Source: Brachionus koreanus (taxonomy: Eukaryota; Rotifera; Eurotatoria; Ploima; Brachionidae). From it: a DNA stretch of 64,000 nt. The stretch is taken from positions 1,361,598-1,425,597 of the forward strand of contig PJRA01000508.1 in NCBI GenBank assembly GCA_016987375.1, written 5' to 3'. Positions 23,301 through 31,996 of this stretch are shown in pieces; position 1 is the stretch's first letter; each line of letters begins with the position of its first letter. The notes under the pieces were generated by a model. The model was given only the letters and a program-made list of their open reading frames with translations, was not told the origin of the DNA and did no database searches. Made by a program: the position numbers and the translations under genes.

Positions 23301-26300
23301 TTTAATTCTTCAAGTACTTTTTTGCTTTGACTAATCAAATTCAAATTAAAGAGCACAATAGCCTTGAGATAGTCCAGTTGTATTTGGCTAAACTCTTCCA
23401 GGTCGATTTTAATTTCAAGTTTTTCAAATAGGCTCTTTTTTGAATGATCCAAATTGACTGGTTTATCAAATGCTTCTACTAATTTGATCATGTCCAATGA
23501 TTTAGAATACTTGAATGTCAATTGTGCAATTAGAGCTAGATAATAATATGAATTGATTATTTTTAATTCATATTCGTCTTCATTTACATTTTTCACTGAT
23601 TCTAAAAAATTTTTAAAATAATTCCCACTGTCAGTCAAATAGCTAATACGATCTTGATTAGCCAGAGTGAATTTTATTTTTAAAAATTGTTTAATTTTTG
23701 CCAAAGCAGCATAGTAGAGATACTCAAATGACAATGGACTTTTTTCTAAAGCAGCAGTACTTTGATTGAACATTTTTTCAAAATCATAATTAACTTTGTA
23801 CTCAATTAAAAGTGTGTAAAGAGTTTTTGTACTAGACATATTTTCAATTTTATCCAAACTATCATTTGAGACCAGCTCATTTAATTGTTTTAGATATGAA
23901 TTCAATTTTGACTTGATCAAAGCTTGACTTGATTTGGACGATTTTAGAATTAAAAAAAATAAGCATTTTAATTTTAAATATTGAAAATTTCCATTATCCT
24001 CTTGAATAAAATCATCTGGAAGCTCGTTGAATTGGCTTAACGAGCCACTGTAATCTTCCAAATTGAAAAATGACACACCGGTATAATATTGGACTTGATT
24101 TCGTTTATCTTCCGAACGTAAATTGACAATGTTCTCTAGACTATTCAAAGCCTTTTTGTATTCTTTGTTTTTTATTAGAGTCCTAGCCCGAACTAATTTA
24201 CACTCATCGATATAAAATGGTTTCGTTTTAGGATCATTGTCTACCAAGTTGAGAATCGAATCTAGCAAATAAGTTGTCTTGCTGTAATCATTCAAATAGA
24301 AATATGACAAAGACTTATTGTAAAGTAAATCACTCTCACTAAATAAATCATGTACGAGATGTCTGTATTTGCTTGGTTCTGGCTGAGGTGCTCTGTTTAT
24401 CTCGGCCGAATTAAAATAATCAATAGATTTTTTATAGTGTTTCAACTCTTGGTTTATGATGGCAAGTAAGTAATATGTATTGCTGACCATTTGGTTAGTG
24501 TTCAAAGACTCTTTGAATTTCATTTCATCAATGAAAATGTTGAAATGCGTAATTGAATCGCTGTAGAGCTTGAGTCGATAGGCGGCTAAGCCAGCATAGT
24601 AGTGGAGATGTTTAAGCTTTTCAAATTTACTTATTGCATCATTAGCAATTTGATAAGCATTTGAATAATTTTGATCTACTAAGCTTCTAATTAGAATTCT
24701 ATAATAATAAAATTTCTCCTCATTTATGTCCTTTTTATTTGTTTCTTGATTAAATTTTAGCATCAAAACTTTTAAATCACCGTCCTTGTCGTCCAACCAG
24801 GCTTTGATAATCAAAAATGTCATGCACTTGAGCTTGAACATTGTCAAGTCATATTTTTCATGAATACTAGTTTTAAACGTGTCCGATATTTCTTCCAAGT
24901 CTTTTAGAGCAGCCATTATAAGATCATAGTTTTTGTTGGTATCAAGTTTATACAATGACAATGCATGGTAAAAATTAATTTCATCTTGAATTTCCTTATC
25001 GTCAATGCAAAGATTTTCAAGCAGCTGTCGGGCAAGTTTGTAGTCATTGTTTGTAAAATTGACAATTCCATTTATAAAAATTACATCTTCCTGACAATAG
25101 GTTAGTTTATGCTTCACTTGTTTCAATTTATTGTAACTTGATTTTAAAATGTTGTCACATTCGACAAAATTTTTAGTCTTAAAATAGCATAATAAAATAA
25201 AGTAAATAACTTCGAACTCATCGAATTCTGGTCTATCCAAATGAGTTTCATCCTCTTGGGTTTTATTGAACGTTTCGTGTATGTTCTCGAAATTTTTCAA
25301 AGCCAATTGTGGAGCAATACTTTTTTGTTTTAAAAGAAGAACATTTTTATAAAAAGAGGCCATTAGATTTTGTTGCTGAGTCATAAAATTCCTACTTAGG
25401 AGGTCATTTGATTTTCCATAATCTTTCAAATTGAAATAAGAAATTCCAGTGTATAGAGTGGCACGACAGACAATGGATTTTTCTTCGTCCGGATCAGTTT
25501 GAAAGTCGTTGTCCGCAAATAGGTCAATGCCAAGCTTAGTGCATACCGCATTGCTCAAGACAACTAGTTCGCTGTCCGCTTTGTTTTGGTTTAAATTTTC
25601 GATTAGATTTGAATAAATATTCAAAAAAACAGCCTTTTCGTTTTGATCGGTGACACTTTTATTCTTGAGCATCATTTCTAAGAATAATTCTCTGGCTTTT
25701 GAAAACGACTCATATGACACATTTACCAAACATTGGGTTTTGGCAGACAACTTTTGACTAATCTGTGGATTATTCATTATAAATTTGGTTATTTTATTCC
25801 TGTAACAATCTAAATAATCTTTGGCAGTTGAGTATCTTCGCTTAATATCAAATATATTTTGAATGTACGGCTCAGCTCGGTCAGTGTCCAGTCTAAGATA
25901 AATAAGCGCCAAGTAGCTCATCACTCCAATGTTTTCCGATTCGAGACGCTCCGCTTTTTTCAATGTACTAAGCGAATTTTCAAAATCGTAATTGTCATAT
26001 TTTACAATTGCTTTTAGTAGCAAATAATTGACACACTTCAAGTCAAAATACAAATGATAGTCTATTTTGACAAAAATGTTCATTTTTTTTACATCCATAA
26101 CATGCTTGTTATGTTGGAGTAAATTTTTTTCTTTGACCAATTTTGGCATTGAATCGAACAACTTGTCATAATTGAACCAGTCCGCATTTTTTATCTCATT
26201 CTTCATGTCATAGTCCAAAAATTTATTCAGAAATAAACTTTTTGATCCACTCTTCCATTCTTTAGAAATTATGTGACTTAATTGTTCCATGGCTTGTTCT

Positions 26301-27658
26301 TTTTTGTTTACTTTGGCGTAGACCATTGCCAAAAAATACCTCAATTTCGCATTGTTCTCCGTTATTAGGAGAATAACACGCTTAAGCAATTCAATTGAAC
26401 TGGCGTAGTCATCTTTTCTCAAAAATAATAAGTTTTTAATTAAATAAAAATTAGAATTTTGCTTGTTTAACTCAACAGCTCTGTCTATATATTTTTGACA
26501 TTGAGAGTCTTTATTCAAGCGCAAATAGTTCAAACTCATCAAATACAAATAATTTCCTATTTTGTATGTATCCAATGAGTCTGTGTGAAATTTGAATTCG
26601 ATCAGCGGCAGTTCGGACAGATTTTCGAGATCATCTGAAATTTGGTAGGTTTTCAAAATGCTCATGATGCTCGAATAGTAATTGAGGCGTTCTATGTGCG
26701 CATTTAGTTCGCTATTAGTGCTGTCCTTAACCAAGGCGACACAATTTTCTAATTTTTCTAGGACTTGGTCACAGTTTTGCGGATCGCTCAAGATCAATTC
26801 AAAAGCTTGAATAAGCGAATTAGTTATATAGGCCTCTTCTTTTATTTTTTTGTTGGCGTAAAGACTTAGTATTCGATTGTTGATGCGCGACAAGCCAGTC
26901 TGGTCCCGCATTTCAAAGTAGTTGATAGCCACAAGCTCGAATACTCGGGACAGGTGGCGAATTTTGAGCGTCTTTTCGCAGTAGACGAGCGATGACTCGA
27001 AATCAGAGAGCATAAAATAGCATAAAGCTATGTGATAATAGCATAAATAAAAATTTGGATCCTCAATAAGTACTTTATTAAATTGCTCAATGGCTAAATC
27101 GTATTTTTTCTTGAACATGTTTATGGACGCCATACAAAATTTGGCCAGTATGTGATCACGGTTAAGTCTAAGCAATTTTTCAAAGTTTACTTCGCTTTGA
27201 TCGAAACGATTAAGCAAAAAGTTTCTTAGACCTAGCAAGAAAATGGCCTTTTGACTAGTCGGGTTGATGTTAAGCGATAATTGAAGCTGTATTTCAGAGT
27301 TGGTGTGTTGATTTTTGGCAAAATAGACATGACCGCGCAAAATGGAGGCCTGCTCTGGCGAAATTTCTTTAAGTTTATTCAAATAGTAACTAGTGTGATT
27401 GAACTTTTTCAACTCAATGAGAACATGAATTATCTGTTCGTAAGATGGTACGTGCTTCGGATCGCTTAAAATGGCATGGTGAAAATAGTGAAATGCTTTT
27501 TCAAGTTGCTTTTTGTTGCGGAATTGAACGGCTCCGTGGTAATAGCGGTCCCTGAGCTCGATCCAGTTGGCAATCGAATTTATTTTGAATGAATCGTCGC
27601 AATCGCAAAGACGTCCAAAGTCTTTGGACAGCTGCTTTGAGTCGTTCGAATCGCTCAT
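17336..27658 (-). CDS. Giant intronless TPR-repeat protein with C-terminal TIR-like domain, 3440 aa
   Basis: One uninterrupted frame of 3441 codons. From about residue 35 to 3250 it is a near-continuous chain of helical pairs of TPR type, e.g. AFHYFHHAILSDPKHVPSYE near the N-terminus, FYLGYSKYKLEDYKNATEYF in the middle and LLLKFYLGLCYKRLNILDKA near the end. The last 160 residues look like a TIR domain. It opens RIYLSYN (strand A with the Ser-Tyr of a typical F-x-SY box), continues with a helix, then LGLKCYL, ALKKSDLFLNFLTADY and a helix with QFETKEAVED. The Glu in that helix sits where NAD-cleaving TIR domains carry theirs. No signal peptide or transmembrane segment was seen, so it is probably cytosolic. 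TPRs bind partner peptides; TIR domains oligomerise or cleave NAD. An immune or cell-death scaffold is an inference. Absence of introns is odd here. Base composition is like neighbouring exons, so transfer is not evident. Confidence 0.85.
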   Translation of the reverse strand: MSDSNDSKQLSKDFGRLCDCDDSFKINSIANWIELRDRYYHGAVQFRNKKQLEKAFHYFHHAILSDPKHVPSYEQIIHVLIELKKFNHTSYYLNKLKEISPEQASILRGHVYFAKNQHTNSEIQLQLSLNINPTSQKAIFLLGLRNFLLNRFDQSEVNFEKLLRLNRDHILAKFCMASINMFKKKYDLAIEQFNKVLIEDPNFYLCYYHIALCYFMLSDFESSLVYCEKTLKIRHLSRVFELVAINYFEMRDQTGLSRINNRILSLYANKKIKEEAYITNSLIQAFELILSDPQNCDQVLEKLENCVALVKDSTNSELNAHIERLNYYSSIMSILKTYQISDDLENLSELPLIEFKFHTDSLDTYKIGNYLYLMSLNYLRLNKDSQCQKYIDRAVELNKQNSNFYLIKNLLFLRKDDYASSIELLKRVILLITENNAKLRYFLAMVYAKVNKKEQAMEQLSHIISKEWKSGSKSLFLNKFLDYDMKNEIKNADWFNYDKLFDSMPKLVKEKNLLQHNKHVMDVKKMNIFVKIDYHLYFDLKCVNYLLLKAIVKYDNYDFENSLSTLKKAERLESENIGVMSYLALIYLRLDTDRAEPYIQNIFDIKRRYSTAKDYLDCYRNKITKFIMNNPQISQKLSAKTQCLVNVSYESFSKARELFLEMMLKNKSVTDQNEKAVFLNIYSNLIENLNQNKADSELVVLSNAVCTKLGIDLFADNDFQTDPDEEKSIVCRATLYTGISYFNLKDYGKSNDLLSRNFMTQQQNLMASFYKNVLLLKQKSIAPQLALKNFENIHETFNKTQEDETHLDRPEFDEFEVIYFILLCYFKTKNFVECDNILKSSYNKLKQVKHKLTYCQEDVIFINGIVNFTNNDYKLARQLLENLCIDDKEIQDEINFYHALSLYKLDTNKNYDLIMAALKDLEEISDTFKTSIHEKYDLTMFKLKCMTFLIIKAWLDDKDGDLKVLMLKFNQETNKKDINEEKFYYYRILIRSLVDQNYSNAYQIANDAISKFEKLKHLHYYAGLAAYRLKLYSDSITHFNIFIDEMKFKESLNTNQMVSNTYYLLAIINQELKHYKKSIDYFNSAEINRAPQPEPSKYRHLVHDLFSESDLLYNKSLSYFYLNDYSKTTYLLDSILNLVDNDPKTKPFYIDECKLVRARTLIKNKEYKKALNSLENIVNLRSEDKRNQVQYYTGVSFFNLEDYSGSLSQFNELPDDFIQEDNGNFQYLKLKCLFFLILKSSKSSQALIKSKLNSYLKQLNELVSNDSLDKIENMSSTKTLYTLLIEYKVNYDFEKMFNQSTAALEKSPLSFEYLYYAALAKIKQFLKIKFTLANQDRISYLTDSGNYFKNFLESVKNVNEDEYELKIINSYYYLALIAQLTFKYSKSLDMIKLVEAFDKPVNLDHSKKSLFEKLEIKIDLEEFSQIQLDYLKAIVLFNLNLISQSKKVLEELNSSLNQNAMTSSQSSMSNQSIKITQKNKLNILNGINFYRGLICQNKENKWDEALEHFENVKRRYNYSNESRFQIGLIQYKKKKFDLALSQFKSLEEKEFYDLDLKDNLNYYLIKTLFHLTKPDLLKKSINSHSPILKLIEKADSLLEEKNYDQLDDIYFEILVIRTWCLYYAEKYEQLYSFLKEELFSKHEKYSDFMFLYAMSSMVLFFKFKSDTYLESAYKYFMEHIISIEKNKNKSLLREFFKNFDIEIKLTSKFYLASVLTTKHYARYEDGIRIFTEILYYKNPDILSDKSDVKQIVNECLKRSQIDELTKKFPSFREFDVYDLIYYLAVNLNDIDMYEKSFEMLFTLVKSFKLKNEKKANEVNFYLGYSKYKLEDYKNATEYFNKYKPSDDDLSKQVPKIELARYYIGICLCNKKEPDFVRAIKKFKEISTDYKDKEEFSDLSHYLIESNYKLAMDYFKGNSHGKWNEYFSFTLEVCNQFLSEYNYDLKNFNPTVIQALEKKSLSLYYLSEFDELRKFLKDHCIKNFPQSIFFYYVQALCLYKIITSENLSSDETKHCCDEAIKSIQNFFTISKNTNQSPGKNKILNLRYIKSIIYLSYPDKTDSKIYLNSMDMLRNVRDEMSNYAIEDDDLFLIDNENLEYQEAVINYLAENYLVSNNQFNSILDKKFFKNDELKMSDVHYYLALSMMNLGKNSQKDQLQVIDHLKYVKKESRFYEESKFHLACVYFKIGNFIKAFDFLKSFDKTQSYDDELKVKIEEYLVKIPFYLGNYYLSVGNQQSAMDNYKITTLKSNEFLALYKEEVKDFISKDFIKFENFNLLPKFQQTFYKILYYKIWSLFHLKKFADILDTVSQFETVMVNLSDLLFLKAISMFKIGKENKDESMLMQVSNLFENYLSDRKPELIMESTSLPFNILREEKNLICIHCLAEIHRPNFEKEYSFLTNFISILNSDSEIENLNLYEVIKKCQKSQSVFLLREIDLASIVYKWLSAFYMVFSKRMEYQKIREKFSEIVDELDHSASFFSQNHKDNLVYFYGKAILENLKQVNEQEKKTALRAEFESLTEKFKKIKLTSEYYFESLMVQALFYYKLKQIDLLEKSIFFLEKIAASRLKNDSGDSYEIDILLVKCYAKKILSNPFTDILSPDYIKFNDLFDRIRQSSSPIVSELAMLNKLRIDLSVIKFKNEKSLENSLTVAKEAVSLFSSNYEILFYKAKILYLSNINAKEDLYKFISNCKENSYSQAKKHLQEAYYYMYKKELDLLDNDEPQERAGIQNYMSKLVNQLESSLTSNISEDINLDYVNFDIAIYHFKNEKFESCIMQLLKIQEPNKAFFYSSTENNLSEYFYLMGVSYMNLEKYDASLENLKKVHNNSGFYEKSILCQISIHYKQENYEHIIKTFSLVIKNISNYGMSDYINDYQAYIISSLFWSSFNDFEKLSAQIEQIEHICFVKDGMYHFYSSLFKLWTGISKKIFNDEVQLPKQKTVNTLNGQFFKSIDYKFISKAAFSSTKEIDFVNGVVLYAQRKYEEAANLLEKFNLSGSNNSKCLILSKFYQVHANFYVLRRKINETRESLKQIYETKLLSIIETVKEEIMNSSCFDQNKTELSLLLGNIYFDLTILTKSKSYAETSFDYFNEFFGSDLENNQKYSFKIAICYFYSEKYSECLQILEEIQPKQNLLLKFYLGLCYKRLNILDKALLEFSQVIDEFDQAHQALVKKIADVYYQRGLIHRYMSQPDIERALIDFLKQISINPNHLEAYKNAIECAELLEKSQENSEDPKTYLEKKHLAIFQTYVIFGLKDEREKWIPKLREMISQILNSDKDSNRIYLSYNISSKEKVLAIYNFLTKLGLKCYLSKENFTMAMANKNEDLKALKKSDLFLNFLTADYDASEIGQFETKEAVEDSLEILPIILSYPTGYKNEQMNKYKIEFSLTDFKNIAAIISKDNQNTKFFDLTELKNYDEETLFNSQAFANLIISIIDFIFSN

Positions 27659-29003
27659 TTAGTCTAATCAAATTCTAAGGCTTCTGTTTGAAAGCTCTTT
27701 TCTCGATTTTTCTAAATGTTTCTTTTTTTTTTTTCAAAAATTGTAAACAAATTTACTAATTATTTAAATTTATATAATTTAATTTTAATTAGAGCACTAA
27801 AATGGTTTGCCAATAACTATATCAACATTAATGTTTAAACATATGTGTTTCTAATTTTTTTGAATTATCCGCTTCTGAAAATGCAAAAACGCTTTTAAAA
27901 AGAATTAATTTCTTGTTACCATGCTACGAGATTTATTAGGTATGAAAAGAAAAATAATTAAAATTTAATTAGTATCATGTAAGATTAGCTAGGTGTTAAT
28001 AAAAGGCACAACGGAATTTGTTCTCAATTGATAATTAGCAAGTGAAAAAAAAAACAACAAAAAATGACCTTGGCTTGTAGAAAAAAGAGCTAAAGAGATT
28101 GTACTATTTAAATCATTAATGCTATAATGTCTTATAAATAGCATTTACTAGCAAACTTAAATAAATAAAGCTTTATTTATTTACCTTGAAATCGGCGTTA
28201 GAAACAGAATTATTGCTTTCAGTAAATCCACACAGCATTTTATTTTATATTTTTGAGACTAGCAACTGTAATTATTTGACTTTTTTTCTTTTTTTTTTTT
28301 TTTTAAAAATAGTGAATGTTTATTAAAATTAATTTTTTTTAAATTCAAATTTAAAACAAATATTTGAAACGCTTCTTTGAAATTGCCATTAACGAATAAA
28401 TTGAGCTTAGTGATTGGGTTTATTTTGAAACGCTTTGTTTTACAGTACAATTATTTCAAATTAGTAAATATATTTTTTTCAGAATTGATTATGAGAAAAT
28501 TTTAAAAATTATTAGTTTAATTTATTTTCAGTAGCTTAATTTTGTCTTTCGAGAGAAATTCGAAAGAAATTTTGTTAAAACCTACAGGGCAATTCTTACG
28601 CTTTTATACTAAATTATTTTTTTAAGCTAAATCAATTAAGATTGTATGAAAAATTTATATTTAAAATTTTAGAAAGGCAAACTATTCTTTTATTTTCAAA
28701 TATTTTTGTTTGAAAACCAAAATTTTTCACAAATAATCATTGAGATAGTGCAAGTTTATCGTGGTTTTAAAAATTTAGACTGTTTTTCTACTCAATATTC
28801 TTAATTCAATTTTTTAGAGCACCATTGTTTAAAAAATATCCCAATTGAAAGGCCTATCAATTTCCCCCTTTCAATCTAAAGAATTGCGTTTAAGGAAATT
28901 AATTGAAATCAAAATTATTCTAATGAAAATTGAAGGTAATTGTTTGAATTGATATAAATATGAAAAATATAAAGAAGAATTTATTAAACAATCAATCTTG
29001 AAA
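27659..29003. promoter_or_regulatory. Divergent intergenic region, TPR-TIR / GPCR fragment
   Basis: About 1.3 kb between divergent starts. A minus-strand 63-codon frame at 28259-28450 is Lys- and Asn-rich and not convincing. No repeat or RNA gene was recognised. Confidence 0.4.
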
Positions 29004-29666
29004 ATGAATGATACACTAACTGAAAATATTACTTCAATCTACCGCCCAAATCTTCTACAGTTAAATATACTCTCATTTGTAGCTAACATCGCTTATCCAT
29101 TTATGATCACACCAATTTGCTCAATTGGATTTATTCTCAACCTAATTTCAATTTTAGTGTTTATTCGCCTCTTATCAAATGGTAATATTTACAGATTTTT
29201 TTTAATCAAAACTTTGGTTGATTCATTTCTTCTTTTGATCGGTGCATTTATTTATTTTGGAACTTGCACAAAATGTGCCACCTACCAAACTTTAGGAGCA
29301 ATTATTTACAAGCAGTTTTTTTCAGGATTTTTCAATACAGCATTTTCAACATTTTCGGCATTTTGTGAAATACTTATAGCAATCGATAGAATTCTAATAA
29401 TCAGAAACAAACACATAAATTCCTTGTACATTGTTTTTGTTATTATTTTCTTAATTGTAAGTTTTCTCATCCCAGTACCTTTTTTCTTTGCAAATTACAT
29501 TCAATATATCGGCAATTCGAAATATATTTTAATTAAAACAAAATTTGGCACTAGTATTGAATATACATATTATTTGTCTAGTGTTTTTATTTTCTTGAAT
29601 TCAATTCTGTTCATTATATTGCTTTCATCAAATGTAATTCTTCTTTATGAATTTAAGAAATATTAA
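29004..29666 (+). CDS. Truncated rhodopsin-like GPCR, 220 aa
   Basis: Membrane protein with N-glycosylation sites at its N-terminus (MNDTLTENITS) and about five hydrophobic segments. TM1 is MITPICSIGFILNLISILVF with the family Asn (LN). TM2 is FLLIGAFIYF. TM3 begins after CTKCATYQT and ends in AIDRILIIRNK, a variant of the DRY box. TM4 is IVFVIIFLIVSFLIPVPFFF and TM5 is VFIFLNSILFIILLSSNVIL. The frame stops after YEFKKY, where intracellular loop 3 should begin, so TM6 and TM7 are missing. A one-base frame shift right after KKY would extend it by KSKSKSFKSLKELCTNKKW before a stop. The start is taken at the first ATG. It resembles peptide or orphan receptors of invertebrates. Either a pseudogene, or a 5' part whose remaining exons I could not find. 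Confidence 0.65.
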   Translation: MNDTLTENITSIYRPNLLQLNILSFVANIAYPFMITPICSIGFILNLISILVFIRLLSNGNIYRFFLIKTLVDSFLLLIGAFIYFGTCTKCATYQTLGAIIYKQFFSGFFNTAFSTFSAFCEILIAIDRILIIRNKHINSLYIVFVIIFLIVSFLIPVPFFFANYIQYIGNSKYILIKTKFGTSIEYTYYLSSVFIFLNSILFIILLSSNVILLYEFKKY

Positions 29667-31996
29667 ATCTAAATCTAAATCTTTTAAATCCTTAAAAGAA
29701 CTTTGTACCAATAAAAAATGGTGTCTTTTATAAAAATCAGTATTTTTTTAAAATTTTTTTCTAATTTTAAACAAATAGTAACAAAAATTTTAATTAAAAA
29801 ATTTATTAATTTTTTTTATAAGAATTTTGCATTTGAAAATTACAGAATACTGTTTAAATAATTGTTTTTTTTTTTATGTTGTAGGCAATAAAAATTAATA
29901 AAAAATTTTTATTTTGATAATGAAAGCAAAATTATTGAAATTTCTTGAATTTTAAAAAATAATAAATACAAATGATATTTTTTTAAAATTACTTTAAATC
30001 TAATCCAGAAGATACAAAATTTTTCGACTAAAGTAAAGTTTTTATCAGCTAACTTTACGTAAGCATTTAAAAATAAAATTTTTTTTCATCAAAAAAATTC
30101 TGAAACAAAACTAAATATTGAATTAAAGGTAAAAATTTCTATTATATCCTCACAAAAAAAAATTTTGTTTCAATCTATTAAAATTAAATTTTAGTTGATA
30201 AAAAGCATTTATTTCCAATTAGATATTATACTTTTTATTTTTGTCTCCATCAATTTTTTTTTGTTTTATCAAAAAAAAATTATTTTAAAATAGTCTGCAT
30301 TTTTTTATTTAAATTTTATTTAATAAGAACAAAATCTAGAGCGTTTTTCATCTGTCAAAAAAATTCTGAGAAGTAAATTAAACAGGTTTACTTAAAAGTT
30401 TAGCTTTAAAATTTGAATAAATTAAAATTTAAAACAAATTCAAAAAAATAATTTCGACTTGTCTGCTTTTAAATTTCATAAGATTTTTCATATCTAACTA
30501 TAATTAATAAATCATGTATAGTTGAGCTAGTTAAATTCTTTGATTCTGTTTAGCTTACATATTTCTGTAAAATTTAATTATCTTTCAATTTTTTAAAAGT
30601 ATATTAGATTTTATATCAATATTTGATTGAATATGGACAATAAATGTCAAGCTAATCGGGTCAAAATTAAAAAATTAAATTTATTTTTAATAATGTTTTT
30701 ATAGTATTTTTTTTTAATTTCAAAGTTTAAGGGAGAAATTTTCAATTTATTTTGATTTTTAGCTAACCATTAGAAAAATTTAACTTTTATTTGTATTATT
30801 TTTTAATGTGAATAAAGTTAGCAAATGAAGCAAATAACAAGCTTTGATTAACTTATATACTGTATGTTTGATAATAATTGAGAAAAAAAAATTTGTTAAT
30901 TTTAAAATGTAAAATTCAATATTTTCTGTTCCATTTTTTAAATTAAATATCAATTGATAATTTAATGATAATAATAGAAAAAAATTAATTAAATATTCCG
31001 GTAATTCCGGTAATTTTGTGTATAATTACTAAAATTGTTAAAATCATATATTTTTTAAAATGATTCTTCATTTTTAAGATTTTATTTTGAAAGAATAAAT
31101 TTTGAAATCTTATGCTGAAATGAAAATACATATTTTCAAAAAACTTAATCGACAAACCACAATAATATTTTTACTAATTTGTTCAATAATAATTTTTTTA
31201 GATTAATTACAAAACCTTTAAAAATACTCTTGACCAGTAGGTTCTTTGAATATTTAAAAAAATAAACTGATGCTTTTTCTTCTTTAATATTTTGATTATG
31301 GAAACATTTTAAAATCAACTTTTGAACATTATTTAATACTTTATGCAATACAATGGGTTAATGAAAAATTATTAGGGCCTTTTTATAGATTTAATTAAAT
31401 TAAAAAAAAATTTTCCGAAAAAAATATAAACAATAGAACAGAACATTTATTTCATTTAATATGGTAGAGCATTGAGCAACAATAATGAGATAACATTAAA
31501 TAAAACTAATCAAATTATCAGAATTTATACTCGATGTAAAGAGAAGTTTTTTTTGCATAAAGAAAAACAATATAAAATAGCCTCATGTTGAACAAGGATG
31601 TGCTTTTGCAAACTATTTTGTTAAATAGAATAAGTAAAGTAGAGAAAAATAAATATTCTCTATAATTTTTCGAAAAAATTGTGAGTCAATAAAAAAAACC
31701 AGAAAAATATAGTCACTTTATTTAAATACTAATAAAACGTTTCTATGGAAACTTAACTAATTAGTTTCAAAATCAGCTATTTTTTTTCAATGGTAATTTT
31801 TTATTCAGATAATAAATTTATTTTCGCATAAATACCATTCAATCTTTTGTTTTGTTCCAAGTCTCAAAAATTCCTTTCTATTAAAGTAAATTTACACAAA
31901 AAAGTTTCTTGATAAAGGAAAATAATCTTTAAAGCAAAAATAATCGGATTTTAGTATTTTGGGACTTAATTCGTTTGCTCATGTAAAATTAATATC
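29667..31996. other. Intergenic, no gene seen
   Basis: About 2.3 kb of extremely AT-rich sequence with long T and A runs. The 67-codon minus frame at 31145-31348 is low-complexity and not called. I found no TM6/TM7 exon for the upstream GPCR fragment here. Confidence 0.5.

Noticed and set aside
17336..27658. Horizontal gene transfer from bacteria as the origin of the TPR-TIR gene
   Set aside because: Lack of introns alone is not enough; base composition resembles local exons and no bacterial signature such as operon neighbours is present. Left as one option only.
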